DNA from: Bryobacterales bacterium
Lineage (GTDB): Bacteria; Acidobacteriota; Terriglobia; Bryobacterales; Bryobacteraceae
DNA: 39,860 bases
NCBI GenBank assembly: GCA_003142185.1
Contig: PLOR01000029.1
Span: 113,738 to 153,597 of the forward strand
Direction: 5' to 3'
Part shown: positions 32,998-39,860 of the stretch, in pieces
Layout of the letters: every line of letters begins with the position of its first letter
Numbering within the stretch: position 1 is the first letter of the stretch
Program-made: the position numbers and the translations under genes
The notes under the pieces: generated by a model
Databases searched by the model: none
Told to the model about the DNA's origin: nothing
Seen by the model: the letters and a program-made list of their open reading frames with translations, nothing else

Positions 32998-34332
32998 TTG
33001 CGCTACCTGCCTAAATCAGATTCCGAACGCCGCCAGATGCTGGACGCTTGCGGCGTCGAGTCGGCCGAAGACCTGTTTGCCCACTTGCCGGAAGCCGTGC
33101 GGTTGCGCCGCCCGCTTCACCTGGCGCCAGGGATCTCCGAATACGAGATCGTCGACTATTTCCGCGAGCGGGCCGGCGAAAACGCCGACGGTTATGCATC
33201 TTTCCTCGGCGCCGGCGTGTACCGGCATTACCGCCCGGTGCTGGTGGATGCGGTGGTTTCGCGCGGTGAGTTTCTGACTTCCTACACGCCGTATCAGGCC
33301 GAAATCTCGCAAGGCACGCTCACCACCATCTTCGAATTCCAGACCATGATCTGCCAGCTCACCGGCATGGACGTGGCCAACGCTTCGATGTACGACGGCT
33401 CGACCGCGGTGCCGGAAGCGGCCATGATGGCGGCGCGCATCACCGGCAGGCACCGCGCGCTGGCCGCGCGGAGCGTGCACCCGGAGTATCGCGAAGTGCT
33501 CCGCACCTACGCGCTGCACCAGGGGATGCCGGTCGAAGAGTTTGGCTACGTGAAAGATTCGGGCGTGATCGACCTGGAGGAACTGGAGCGCAAGATCGAC
33601 GACCAGACCGCCGCGGTGATCGTTCAATCGCCCAACTTTTTCGGCGTGATCGATGACGTGAAAGCGGCGGCGGAGATCGCCCACCGGCACGGCGCGCTGT
33701 TAGTCGTGGTGTTCACCGAGGCCGTGTCGCTGGGGATTTTGGAACCGCCGGCGGGCGCCGATATCGTGGCCGGTGAGTTGCAATCGTTCGCCATCTCGCC
33801 GAGCTACGGCGGTCCTTACGCCGGCATCATCGCCACGCGGGAAAAGTTCGTCCGCCAGATGCCGGGCCGGCTGGTGGGCCAGACCGTGGATACGCACGGC
33901 AACCGCGCCTTCTGCCTGACTCTTTCCACGCGCGAGCAGCACATCCGCCGCGAGAAGGCGACGTCCAACATCTGCACCAACCAGGCGCTCATTGCCCTGA
34001 TGGCCACAGTCTTCATGACTGTTTACGGGAAAGTGGGCCTGCGCGAACTGGCGCTGCAGAACACCGCCAAGGCGCACTATTTGGCGGGAAAACTCAAGCC
34101 CGCATTCACCGGGAAATTCTTCAATGAATTCGTGGCCAGGGTCGGGAATCCAGAGGCGGTCAACAAGACGCTGCTCAAGAAAAAGATCATCGGCGGTCTG
34201 CCCTTGGGCCGCTTCTATCCGGAACTGGCCGATTCGATGCTGGTCTGCGCCACCGAAACGACGCGCCGCGGCGAAATGGACGAGTTGAGCGATGCGTTGC
34301 GCGCGCCGGCCGCCGAGGAGGTGCTGGCGTGA
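32998..34332 (+). CDS. gcvPA: glycine dehydrogenase (decarboxylating) subunit 1
   Basis: The 444-residue N-terminal half of the split P protein starts at a TTG immediately after the gcvH stop, with AGGAG about 10 nt upstream. Typical segments are [58 protein letters not shown] (about 111-135) and [13 protein letters not shown] (about 317-329). With GcvPB it forms the PLP-dependent decarboxylase in two-subunit systems. It overlaps gcvPB by four bases (GTGA). The length is normal. Confidence 0.96.
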   Translation: MRYLPKSDSERRQMLDACGVESAEDLFAHLPEAVRLRRPLHLAPGISEYEIVDYFRERAGENADGYASFLGAGVYRHYRPVLVDAVVSRGEFLTSYTPYQAEISQGTLTTIFEFQTMICQLTGMDVANASMYDGSTAVPEAAMMAARITGRHRALAARSVHPEYREVLRTYALHQGMPVEEFGYVKDSGVIDLEELERKIDDQTAAVIVQSPNFFGVIDDVKAAAEIAHRHGALLVVVFTEAVSLGILEPPAGADIVAGELQSFAISPSYGGPYAGIIATREKFVRQMPGRLVGQTVDTHGNRAFCLTLSTREQHIRREKATSNICTNQALIALMATVFMTVYGKVGLRELALQNTAKAHYLAGKLKPAFTGKFFNEFVARVGNPEAVNKTLLKKKIIGGLPLGRFYPELADSMLVCATETTRRGEMDELSDALRAPAAEEVLA

Positions 34333-35807
34333 TCAAAAAAGTCCGCAGTCACCCTTCGCAAAACGAGGCCTTGCTGTTCGAGCGCAGCTCGCCCGGCAAA
34401 GGCGCCTGGCAGCTTCCGGAACTGGATGTGCCCGCCGTGGACGCCTCCGTTGCGCTAGGCGCGGCCAACGTGCGCGCCGAAATCCCCGGCTTCCCCGAAG
34501 TGAGCGAGGTGGAGGCCATTCGCCACTTCACGCGCCTTTCCACCTGGAATTACGCCATCGATCACGGCATGTATCCGCTGGGTTCCTGCACCATGAAATA
34601 CAACCCGCGCATCAATGAGCTGGTGGCGCGCATCGAAGGGCTGGCCTGGGCGCATCCTTATCAACCGGAAGCGCTGGCGCAGGGCGCCATGGAAGTGATG
34701 GCGCGCCTGGAAGCGGCGCTCGCCGAAATCACCGGGATGGATGCGGTGACGCTGCAACCCTCGGCCGGAGCACAGGGCGAGCTGACCGGCATTCTGCTGA
34801 TCCGCGCACTGCTCGAAAAGCGCGGCAGCCCGCGCCGCAAAATCCTGATTCCGGATTCCGCGCACGGCACCAATCCGGCCACCGCGGCGATTGCCGGGTA
34901 TGTGGTGGAGAACGTGAAATCGACCGACACCGGCGTGCTGGATCTGGAAGCGCTCGCGCGCGCGGCGGACGGCGACGTGGCGGCGCTGATGGTGACCAAC
35001 CCCAACACGCTCGGCGTCTTCGAAGAGAACATCGTGCAGGCGGCGGAAATCCTGCACGCCAAGGGCGCCATGCTGTACATGGACGGCGCCAATATGAACG
35101 CGCTGGTGGGGATCGCGCGGCCCGGCGATTTCGGCGTCGACGTGATGCACCTCAACCTGCACAAGACGTTCTCGACGCCGCACGGCGGTGGAGGTCCCGG
35201 CGCCGGTCCGGTAGCCGTGAAGAAAGCGCTCGAGCCCTTCCTGCCCACGCCGCGCTTGAAGCGCGTCCGCGGCAAGTGGGCGTGGGATTTCAAACGCAAG
35301 CGCTCGATCGGCCGCGTCCGCGCGTTCTATGGCAACTTCGGCGTGCTGGTGCGTGCGCTGGCGTACATCCTGGCGCATGGCGGCCCCGGGCTGCGCAACG
35401 CCACCGTGGATGCGGTGCTGAACGCGGTGTACATCCGCAAACAGCTTGAGCCTTATTTCGACCTGCCGTACCCTGCACCCAACATGCACGAAGTGGTTTT
35501 CAGCGACGAGCGCCAAGCCAAGCTCGGCGTCCGCACAGGCGACTTGGCCAAGCGCCTGATCGATTACGGATTCCATCCCTACACGGTGAGCTTTCCCATG
35601 ATTGTGCATGGCGCGCTGATGATCGAGCCCACCGAAACCGAAGGCAAGCTGGAGCTGGATCAATTCATCGACGCCATGATCTCGATCGCCAAGGAAGTCG
35701 AGACCGATCCGGAGCTGGTGAAGCAGGCGCCGCATTCGACGCGCACCAGCCGCGTGGATGAGGTTGCCGCCGCGCGCAAGCCGGTGCTCCGATGGAAGCC
35801 GGCGTAA
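34329..35807 (+). CDS. gcvPB: glycine dehydrogenase (decarboxylating) subunit 2
   Basis: The 492-residue C-terminal half of the P protein begins at a GTG overlapping the gcvPA stop. Pyridoxal phosphate binds Lys279 in [16 protein letters not shown]. Other markers are [43 protein letters not shown] and the [13 protein letters not shown] stretch. It decarboxylates glycine and loads the aminomethyl group on GcvH. It is the last gene of the gcv operon. Downstream the message runs into an inverted repeat at 35833-35908; I see no poly-T terminator. Confidence 0.96.
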   Translation: MIKKVRSHPSQNEALLFERSSPGKGAWQLPELDVPAVDASVALGAANVRAEIPGFPEVSEVEAIRHFTRLSTWNYAIDHGMYPLGSCTMKYNPRINELVARIEGLAWAHPYQPEALAQGAMEVMARLEAALAEITGMDAVTLQPSAGAQGELTGILLIRALLEKRGSPRRKILIPDSAHGTNPATAAIAGYVVENVKSTDTGVLDLEALARAADGDVAALMVTNPNTLGVFEENIVQAAEILHAKGAMLYMDGANMNALVGIARPGDFGVDVMHLNLHKTFSTPHGGGGPGAGPVAVKKALEPFLPTPRLKRVRGKWAWDFKRKRSIGRVRAFYGNFGVLVRALAYILAHGGPGLRNATVDAVLNAVYIRKQLEPYFDLPYPAPNMHEVVFSDERQAKLGVRTGDLAKRLIDYGFHPYTVSFPMIVHGALMIEPTETEGKLELDQFIDAMISIAKEVETDPELVKQAPHSTRTSRVDEVAAARKPVLRWKPA

Positions 35808-35832
35808 GAGCCCGCCGAAGCCAAAACACGAT

Positions 35833-35908
35833 AGCCACAGATGGACACAGATGAACACAGATTGAAGGGAACTCGCTCATCCGTGTTCCTCTGTGTTCAT
35901 CAGTGGCT
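35833..35908. repeat. long inverted repeat over the start of the glycosyltransferase gene
   Basis: Two 30-nt arms (35833-35862 and 35879-35908) are complementary at 26 positions around a 16-nt loop. Each arm is made of ACACAGATGA-like units. The left arm begins AGCCACAGATG and the right arm ends CATCAGTGGCT. Palindromes built on this cacagatgaacacag unit are abundant in some acidobacterial genomes (recalled). The element contains the annotated ATG at 35841 and all plausible alternative starts. Confidence 0.85.
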
Positions 35909-38231
35909 AACAGACTTTTTCAACAACCCCTCCAGCAAACGCCTCGCGCGCGACCTGCTGTTGCTGGCCGCTTTCACGCTGGCGCTGCACGCGCCTTTTC
36001 TGCGCCAGCCGGTGCAGGGCGACGAAGTCAATTACCTGGACATGGCGGCCCACGTTCTTCAGCAGCCGCTGACACCGCTCAACTTCGAGTTCGTTTTCCA
36101 AGGCAAGATGGTGGATGCGGCGGGCCATCCGCATCCGCCTTTGAACGCGTACATTCTAGCGGTGGCATGGCTGCTGCGCGGCCATTTCTCGGTGTTCTTT
36201 TTCCATTGCTTCTACCTGCTGTTTACGCTGGGAATCAGCTTCGCCGCTTATGCGCTGGCGGCGCGGTTCACTTCGCGTCCGCTCTGGGGCGCGCTGCTGA
36301 TCGCGGCGTCGCCCATTGTGCAGGTCAATACCAATACGCTGGCCTCGCCGGAAGCGCCCGCGCTGGCGTTGCTGTTGATCGGCGCGGCGGCATTCTTTGG
36401 GCGATGGTTCTGGCTCGCCGGCATCGCACTGGCGCTCGCCGGGCTGACGGAGTTGCAGGCGCTGGCGCTGCCGCCCATTCTCTTGCTCGCTTATCTAATG
36501 AAGCGCGAACGGCCGCCGCTCGCCGCATGGTGCGCGCTGGCCGCGCCGTATCTCGCGCTGGGCGGATGGCAAGCGTTGCAATGGGCGCTGACCGGCCGCC
36601 TGCCGTTCGTCGTGCTGGCCGGCTACGCCAGCAATCCGAACCTGTCGCGCATCGGAGTGAAAGCCGCCAGCGCGCTGGCGCTGCTCGGACACCTGGGCGT
36701 GCTGGTCACCCTGGTTCCGCTTGCCTGGCGCCGCTTGTGGGGCCTCGCGCCCGGCCTTCTGGCGGGGTTTTTGGTGACGGATTATCCGTGGTGGGAGCGT
36801 GCGCTGCTGGTGATCTTCGTCGCGCTCGGCGTCAACGCGCTGGTTTGGTTGTGGGAGTCGCGCAAACAGCCGGTGCTGGCCGCATGGTGCCTGCTCTACT
36901 TCGCTTTCGCGTGCGTGGCGTTCTTCGCCGGCGCGGCGCGCTACCTGCTGCCGCTGGCCGCGCCGATGGTGCTGCTGTTCGTGATCCAGTTCCGCGACCG
37001 GCCGCGCGTGTTGTGGCTGGCGCTGGCGGTGAACGTGGTGCTTGGTCTGAACATTTCCTTCGCCGCCTACGAATTCGCACGCGTCTACGCGCATGTCGCG
37101 CCTCCTCCGGGTAACAGGTTCTTGGTCAACGGTGAGTGGGGCTTTCGCTATTACATGGTGGCGAAGGGTGGCGAGCCGCTGCAGGACGTAAGCGCACCAA
37201 TACCGGGCGAGTGGATCGTAGCCTCCGACCTTTCGCTCGCCGGCAAGTATGACAGCCTCGCCGAAGAGACCGCCGTGCCGCTGCGATCAGTGGATTTGCG
37301 AGTCCGCACGCCACTGCGCCTTGTGGATCGCCATGCGCACACCGGCTTCTCTTCCGCGTCGATGGGGCTGCTGCCTTTTTCCTTTTCGAATCAGCCGCTC
37401 GACCGCATCACGTACTCGCGCACGTCATCTTATTTGGATGGGCCGGCCGGAACGCCCAGTGAATTCAACGGCCACTTGGTTTATCTGCTCGACGACCCCG
37501 GAGCCAGCCGCGGCGGCTTCCGGCTGCCGCTCGGTTCGCATGGAACGCTGCACTTCGCGCTGTTCGCCAATGGCACTGGCCCGGCCACATTCCGCATCCA
37601 GCGTGTCTCAGGCGAGGTTCTGTTCAATGAGACCGTGCAGGTGGATGGCGATTTGTGGGAGCCGCACAAGCTGCCGCTCGCAGGACTCGACGAAGCCGTC
37701 TTTTTGGTCGATGCTCCGGCCGGCCTGAGCGTCGGTTGGGGGGAACTGGTCGTCGATTCCAATCAGCCCCCGCCGGAACTGCCCGGCGCGAAGCCGCCAG
37801 AGATGCTGTCCTACTTGCAACTGGGAGACATTCGGAGCCGTGCGCAACTCGTTTCCGGCTGGTACGCGATTGAAGATGGCGCGTGGCGCTGGATGGCGCC
37901 GGAAGCGGAAGCCACGCTACGCCCGCTGCCGGATCAGGCCGTGCAATTCGAGCTGCAACTTTTCTTTCCACCCGATTTCATGCGCCGCGCCGGCAGCCCG
38001 GTGACCGTCTCTGTGATACTGAACGGCAAGCCGTTCACATCGGCCATGTACTTTGAACCTGGCGGACACACCCTTGCCAAGCGAGTCCCGCCGGAGCTAC
38101 TCGGCGAGTTGTTCACCTGGCCCACCACCCACGTGAGCATCCGCGTGAACCCATACATCCCACCCAACGCCACAGACCAGCGCGCGCTAGGCGCCGTGGT
38201 GCAAGGGCTGGGATTTGTGGCAGGGCGGTAG
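35841..38231 (+). CDS. ArnT/PMT-like (GT39/GT83-type) membrane glycosyltransferase
   Basis: The longest frame has 796 residues. About eleven transmembrane helices fill residues about 40-420. The first loop has the acidic motif QPVQGDEVNYLDMA, typical of polyprenyl-phosphate-sugar-dependent GT-C enzymes (a DE pair near the start of loop 1). The C-terminal 370 residues are a large periplasmic beta-rich part without a family I can name. Such enzymes transfer a sugar from a lipid carrier to protein, lipid A or a wall polymer. The first about 25 codons lie in the inverted repeat at 35833-35908, so the real start may be GTG 35883 or 35895. It follows the gcv operon by chance or by readthrough. Confidence 0.8.
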   Translation: MDTDEHRLKGTRSSVFLCVHQWLTDFFNNPSSKRLARDLLLLAAFTLALHAPFLRQPVQGDEVNYLDMAAHVLQQPLTPLNFEFVFQGKMVDAAGHPHPPLNAYILAVAWLLRGHFSVFFFHCFYLLFTLGISFAAYALAARFTSRPLWGALLIAASPIVQVNTNTLASPEAPALALLLIGAAAFFGRWFWLAGIALALAGLTELQALALPPILLLAYLMKRERPPLAAWCALAAPYLALGGWQALQWALTGRLPFVVLAGYASNPNLSRIGVKAASALALLGHLGVLVTLVPLAWRRLWGLAPGLLAGFLVTDYPWWERALLVIFVALGVNALVWLWESRKQPVLAAWCLLYFAFACVAFFAGAARYLLPLAAPMVLLFVIQFRDRPRVLWLALAVNVVLGLNISFAAYEFARVYAHVAPPPGNRFLVNGEWGFRYYMVAKGGEPLQDVSAPIPGEWIVASDLSLAGKYDSLAEETAVPLRSVDLRVRTPLRLVDRHAHTGFSSASMGLLPFSFSNQPLDRITYSRTSSYLDGPAGTPSEFNGHLVYLLDDPGASRGGFRLPLGSHGTLHFALFANGTGPATFRIQRVSGEVLFNETVQVDGDLWEPHKLPLAGLDEAVFLVDAPAGLSVGWGELVVDSNQPPPELPGAKPPEMLSYLQLGDIRSRAQLVSGWYAIEDGAWRWMAPEAEATLRPLPDQAVQFELQLFFPPDFMRRAGSPVTVSVILNGKPFTSAMYFEPGGHTLAKRVPPELLGELFTWPTTHVSIRVNPYIPPNATDQRALGAVVQGLGFVAGR

Positions 38232-38238
38232 GGCCGCG

Positions 38239-38478
38239 TTACGATTCCCCGAGCAAGGCGAAATACCGGTCACGGCTCATGCCGGACGCGCGGAGCAGGT
38301 TCTTGATGATGAAAACCGGCACGGCTTTATACGTGGGAATCACCAGTGGTCGCAGAACGCCGGGCTTGGTGTAAATACGATGATCGCCTTCCTGCCGGCA
38401 AAATCGAAACCCGTCTTGCTCGAATAGGCGTACGAGGACCTGGTAATGAACGGGCCGGATTGCCGGGCATGCCGTCAG
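38239..38478 (-). CDS. hicA: HicA-type mRNA interferase toxin with an unusual or broken start
   Basis: The reading frame encodes a HicA/YcfA double-stranded-RNA-binding-like fold: VLVRLFEQDGFRFCRQ, the catalytic-type His in EGDHRIYTK, LVIPTYKAVPVFIIKNLLR and ASGMSRDRYFALL. No ATG, GTG or TTG lies in frame at the right place. The frame could begin at CTG 38478, which overlaps the hicB stop (CTGA). Alternatively ATG 38470 is the original start and one extra C in the CCC at 38465-38467 has shifted the frame: removing it gives ATG then PAIRPVHYQV. So the gene may be inactive or use a non-standard start. The family call is confident; the functional state is open. Confidence 0.7.
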   Translation of the reverse strand: MTACPAIRPVHYQVLVRLFEQDGFRFCRQEGDHRIYTKPGVLRPLVIPTYKAVPVFIIKNLLRASGMSRDRYFALLGES

Positions 38479-38744
38479 GTAACGGTCATCGTGAGCCGGT
38501 CCATCGAAACGAACTCCGGAGCGCGCCAGCCGTCTCCGTCCGGTTCGTAGCCTGCTTCGCTTAGAATGTCGCCGAGAGTGCCCATCTCGGCGCTCGCGGC
38601 GAGAAAGCCGCGGACGGCGTCCCGGATGTTGTGGCGAGCCTCGTCGTCGGTGGCTCCGCAACTCGACACGTCAAGCGCCGGCACATGGGCGACGTACGTG
38701 TCGCCTTCCTTGAAGATGTGGGTATCAAAGGAGAAATCCCGCAT
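38475..38744 (-). CDS. hicB: HicB-family antitoxin
   Basis: From the ATG at 38744 the protein has 89 residues. The family pattern is clear: FDTHIFKEGDTYVAHVPALDVSSCG, ATDDEARHNIRDAVRGFLA, then a C-terminal tail ending MDRLTMTVT. The first half is the degenerate RNase-H-like HicB fold. No DNA-binding domain of the RHH or HTH type is visible, and the tail is short. hicB precedes hicA, the reverse of the common order, and the two overlap. A good promoter lies upstream (38772-38800). The longer frame to 38831 reads through that promoter and is unlikely. Confidence 0.85.
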   Translation of the reverse strand: MRDFSFDTHIFKEGDTYVAHVPALDVSSCGATDDEARHNIRDAVRGFLAASAEMGTLGDILSEAGYEPDGDGWRAPEFVSMDRLTMTVT

Positions 38745-38771
38745 ACGCGGCCTAGCGTGCCTTTCGCTACC

Positions 38772-38800
38772 AGTGTAGGCCAGCCATCCGCTGTCGTCAA
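38772..38800 (-). promoter_or_regulatory. promoter of hicB-hicA
   Basis: On the minus strand TTGACG (38800-38795) and TACACT (38777-38772) are separated by exactly 17 bp, placing the start near 38765, about 20 nt before the hicB ATG. Confidence 0.65.
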
Positions 38801-38893
38801 TCTTCGGGCATGATCGCAATTCGAACCGCACTGGTGACTCTATACCGGCGCTCGCCCGTTGTATCCTAGACCTGAGGAGCGGCGATCACCAAC

Positions 38894-39229
38894 ATGGGAA
38901 GTGCGGGAGGAAGCGGGGCGAATCAGAGTCCGGGCACCAATCCGGCGGGCAAGCGGATGGTTTTCTGCGTGAAGTTCCAGCGCGAGATGGAGGGACTGGA
39001 TGAGGTGCCGTTCGACGGGCATCCGCTGGGCAAGAAGATCTACGAGAACGTGTCCAAGCAAGCCTGGGGAATGTGGGTCGAGCACATGAAGATGCTCATG
39101 AACGAGTACCGGCTCAACCTGGGCACGCAGCAGTCGCAGGAGTTTCTGATCGAGCAAATGGACAAATACTTTTTCGGCGAAGGGGCGGCGCTGCCCGCGG
39201 ATTTCGTGCCGCCCGGGGCTGGGCACTGA
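38894..39229 (+). CDS. yggX: YggX-family Fe(2+)-trafficking / oxidative damage protection protein
   Basis: The 111-residue protein contains the whole YggX domain at about 22-95: MVFCVKFQREMEGLDEVPF with the conserved Cys, HPLGKKIYENVSKQAW, WVEHMKMLMNEYRLNL and a C-terminal helix ending MDKYFFG. The first 20 residues (Gly/Ser/Asn-rich) and the last 12 are extensions absent from the enterobacterial protein. YggX limits iron-driven damage and helps Fe-S cluster maintenance in the cytoplasm. TATCCT at 38863-38868 may be a -10. GAGGAG at 38875-38880 is 13 nt from the ATG, rather far for a Shine-Dalgarno sequence. Confidence 0.9.
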   Translation: MGSAGGSGANQSPGTNPAGKRMVFCVKFQREMEGLDEVPFDGHPLGKKIYENVSKQAWGMWVEHMKMLMNEYRLNLGTQQSQEFLIEQMDKYFFGEGAALPADFVPPGAGH

Positions 39230-39255
39230 GGGCGGCCTCGGTGATAGCTGCGGCA

Positions 39256-39320
39256 ACCGCTCCTTAACGGTCGCGGCTCCGAACGGAGGCGCATCGGAGC
39301 CGCGACCGTAAGGGAGCGGT
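39256..39320. repeat. 27-bp inverted repeat (ACCGCTCC... family)
   Basis: Arms 39256-39282 and 39294-39320 are complementary at 25 of 27 positions around an 11-nt loop. The left arm begins ACCGCTCCTTAACGGTCGCG. It would form a long, very stable hairpin after yggX and could act as a terminator-like or mobile palindromic repeat. No coding potential is evident. Confidence 0.85.
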
Positions 39321-39343
39321 GAAGGTATCGGGCTGACGCGCAG

Positions 39344-39370
39344 GTTGACAGACGAAAGCGTCTGTCCCAC
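39344..39370 (-). repeat. family A hairpin repeat with compensated stem
   Basis: On the minus strand it starts GTGGGACAGACG, has a CTTT loop and ends CGTCTGTCAAC. Compared with the copies at 679 and 39409, both arms have changed together (GGCAGGCG/CGCCTGCC to GACAGACG/CGTCTGTC), so pairing is kept. Confidence 0.8.
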
Positions 39371-39408
39371 TTTGCCATCCACTTGGCCGGAGAAGGATCT
39401 GCCGGCGG

Positions 39409-39435
39409 GTGGGGCAGGCGCTTTCGCCTGCCAAC
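39409..39435 (+). repeat. 27-nt hairpin repeat, family A, exact copy of 679-705
   Basis: It is identical over 27 nt to the copy at 679-705, about 38.7 kb away. It ends 12 nt before the ATG of the UvrC-like gene, where no other Shine-Dalgarno or promoter motif is visible. Confidence 0.85.
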
Positions 39436-39447
39436 CGCTACATCCCA

Positions 39448-39860
39448 ATGGAAAGCCTCACGCACTCGGTCGAAACGGGGTCTGACTTGGCGGCGCTTGA
39501 TGCGCTGCTCGCCGGGTTGCCCAACCTGCCGGCGGTCTTCGCGCTCTGGCCGGCGGAGGGCGAGGCGTACCTCTCGAAAACCGGCATGCTGCGCCGCCGG
39601 CTGTTGCGCCTGCTGGCCTCGCGCGAGCGGCCTTCCCGCATGCTCAACCTGCGGCAGACGGTGCGCCGCATCGAATACCAGATCACCGGCTCGGCATTCG
39701 AATCTTCCGTGGTGCTGTACCGGCAGGCGCGGCGCCTTTTTCCGGATCGCTATTTGAAGCTACTCAAGCTGCGCATGCCGCCGTACGTGAAAATCGTGCT
39801 GCAGAACGAGTATCCGCGCAGCCTGATCGCGGCGCACCTTTCGCGCGCGCCGGGATTGTA
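39448..39860 (+). CDS. UvrC-like GIY-YIG protein, 5' part only
   Basis: From the ATG at 39448, 137 codons are visible before the window ends. The pattern LPAVFALWPAEGEAYLSKTG, MLRRRLLRLL, a Leu-Arg region (RMLNLRQTVRRIEYQITGS), then FESSVVLYRQARRLFPDRY and MPPYVKIVLQNEYPRS matches the N-terminal part of excinuclease UvrC-like proteins with a degenerate GIY-YIG nuclease. These incise damaged DNA, but acidobacterial short variants are not characterised. No Shine-Dalgarno sequence is visible, and repeats lie directly upstream. Whether the C-terminal UvrC nuclease exists cannot be seen. Confidence 0.65.
   Translation, partial: MESLTHSVETGSDLAALDALLAGLPNLPAVFALWPAEGEAYLSKTGMLRRRLLRLLASRERPSRMLNLRQTVRRIEYQITGSAFESSVVLYRQARRLFPDRYLKLLKLRMPPYVKIVLQNEYPRSLIAAHLSRAPGL

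Noticed and set aside
34455-35858. Long open minus-strand frame (467 codons) opposite gcvPB
   Set aside because: It lies wholly opposite gcvPB, with His/Arg/Gly-rich composition and no family pattern, which is an antisense shadow.
38745-38831. Longer N-terminus for HicB
   Set aside because: The extension runs through the promoter elements at 38772-38800 and does not resemble HicB sequences.

Overview
The window is high-GC bacterial chromosome, and its gene content points to Acidobacteriota, probably a Bryobacterales/'Solibacter'-like soil bacterium. The main clues are a complete alternative complex III (ACIII) fused in one transcription unit to an A2-type caa3 oxidase, an Mfd-free Kgd-type E2-E1 2-oxoglutarate enzyme, an exosortase/EpsI pair, and several families of hairpin-forming intergenic repeats. 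The taxonomic placement is inference from gene content and style, not from a marker-gene comparison.

Layout. Positions 1-3864 hold a P-loop kinase, a secreted DUF4159 protein, a coupled SRPBCC-ArsR pair behind a clear promoter/operator, an FMN reductase and a lone nucleotidyltransferase. Positions 3924-7598 encode one giant multifunctional 2-oxoglutarate decarboxylase/dehydrogenase (Kgd). Positions 7757-10371 are an accessory patch: an unknown protein, a DUF5678-like protein, a retropepsin-like aspartic protease, and three antitoxin-type genes (HigA, Phd/YefM, HigA) without recognisable toxins. Positions 10383-12206 (minus) carry a compact exosortase unit (zinc-ribbon membrane protein, exosortase, EpsI). 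A secreted two-CBM glycoside hydrolase at 12300-14534 is divergent from it.

Positions 14664-27163 (minus) are the respiratory core. Transcription runs actA-actB-actC-actD-actE-actF, a small membrane protein, sco, coxB (with a C-terminal cytochrome c), coxA, coxC and coxD, nearly all overlapping or within a few bases. The product should take electrons from menaquinol through ACIII to cytochrome c and the oxidase, with Sco metallating CuA. Upstream lie a Tat-exported glycosylasparaginase, a small secreted protein, a receiver-less OmpR-type winged-helix protein and an exported dienelactone hydrolase. Positions 30402-31355 (minus) form a candidate Panacea-type toxin-antitoxin pair. Positions 31508-35807 are the glycine cleavage operon gcvT-gcvH-gcvPA-gcvPB. 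It is followed by a GT39/ArnT-like membrane protein, a hicB-hicA pair whose hicA start looks broken, a YggX protein, and the beginning of a UvrC-like GIY-YIG protein running off the end.

The features I consider most worth follow-up are the protease/DUF5678/HigA operon, the PanAT-like pair, the possibly frameshifted hicA, the dispersed hairpin repeats (one family shows compensatory stem changes, and repeats appear to supply the start region of two genes), and the tandem-palindrome operator of the SRPBCC-ArsR operon. No rRNA, tRNA, CRISPR array, insertion sequence or prophage was seen. No gene-free stretch exceeds about 230 bp.
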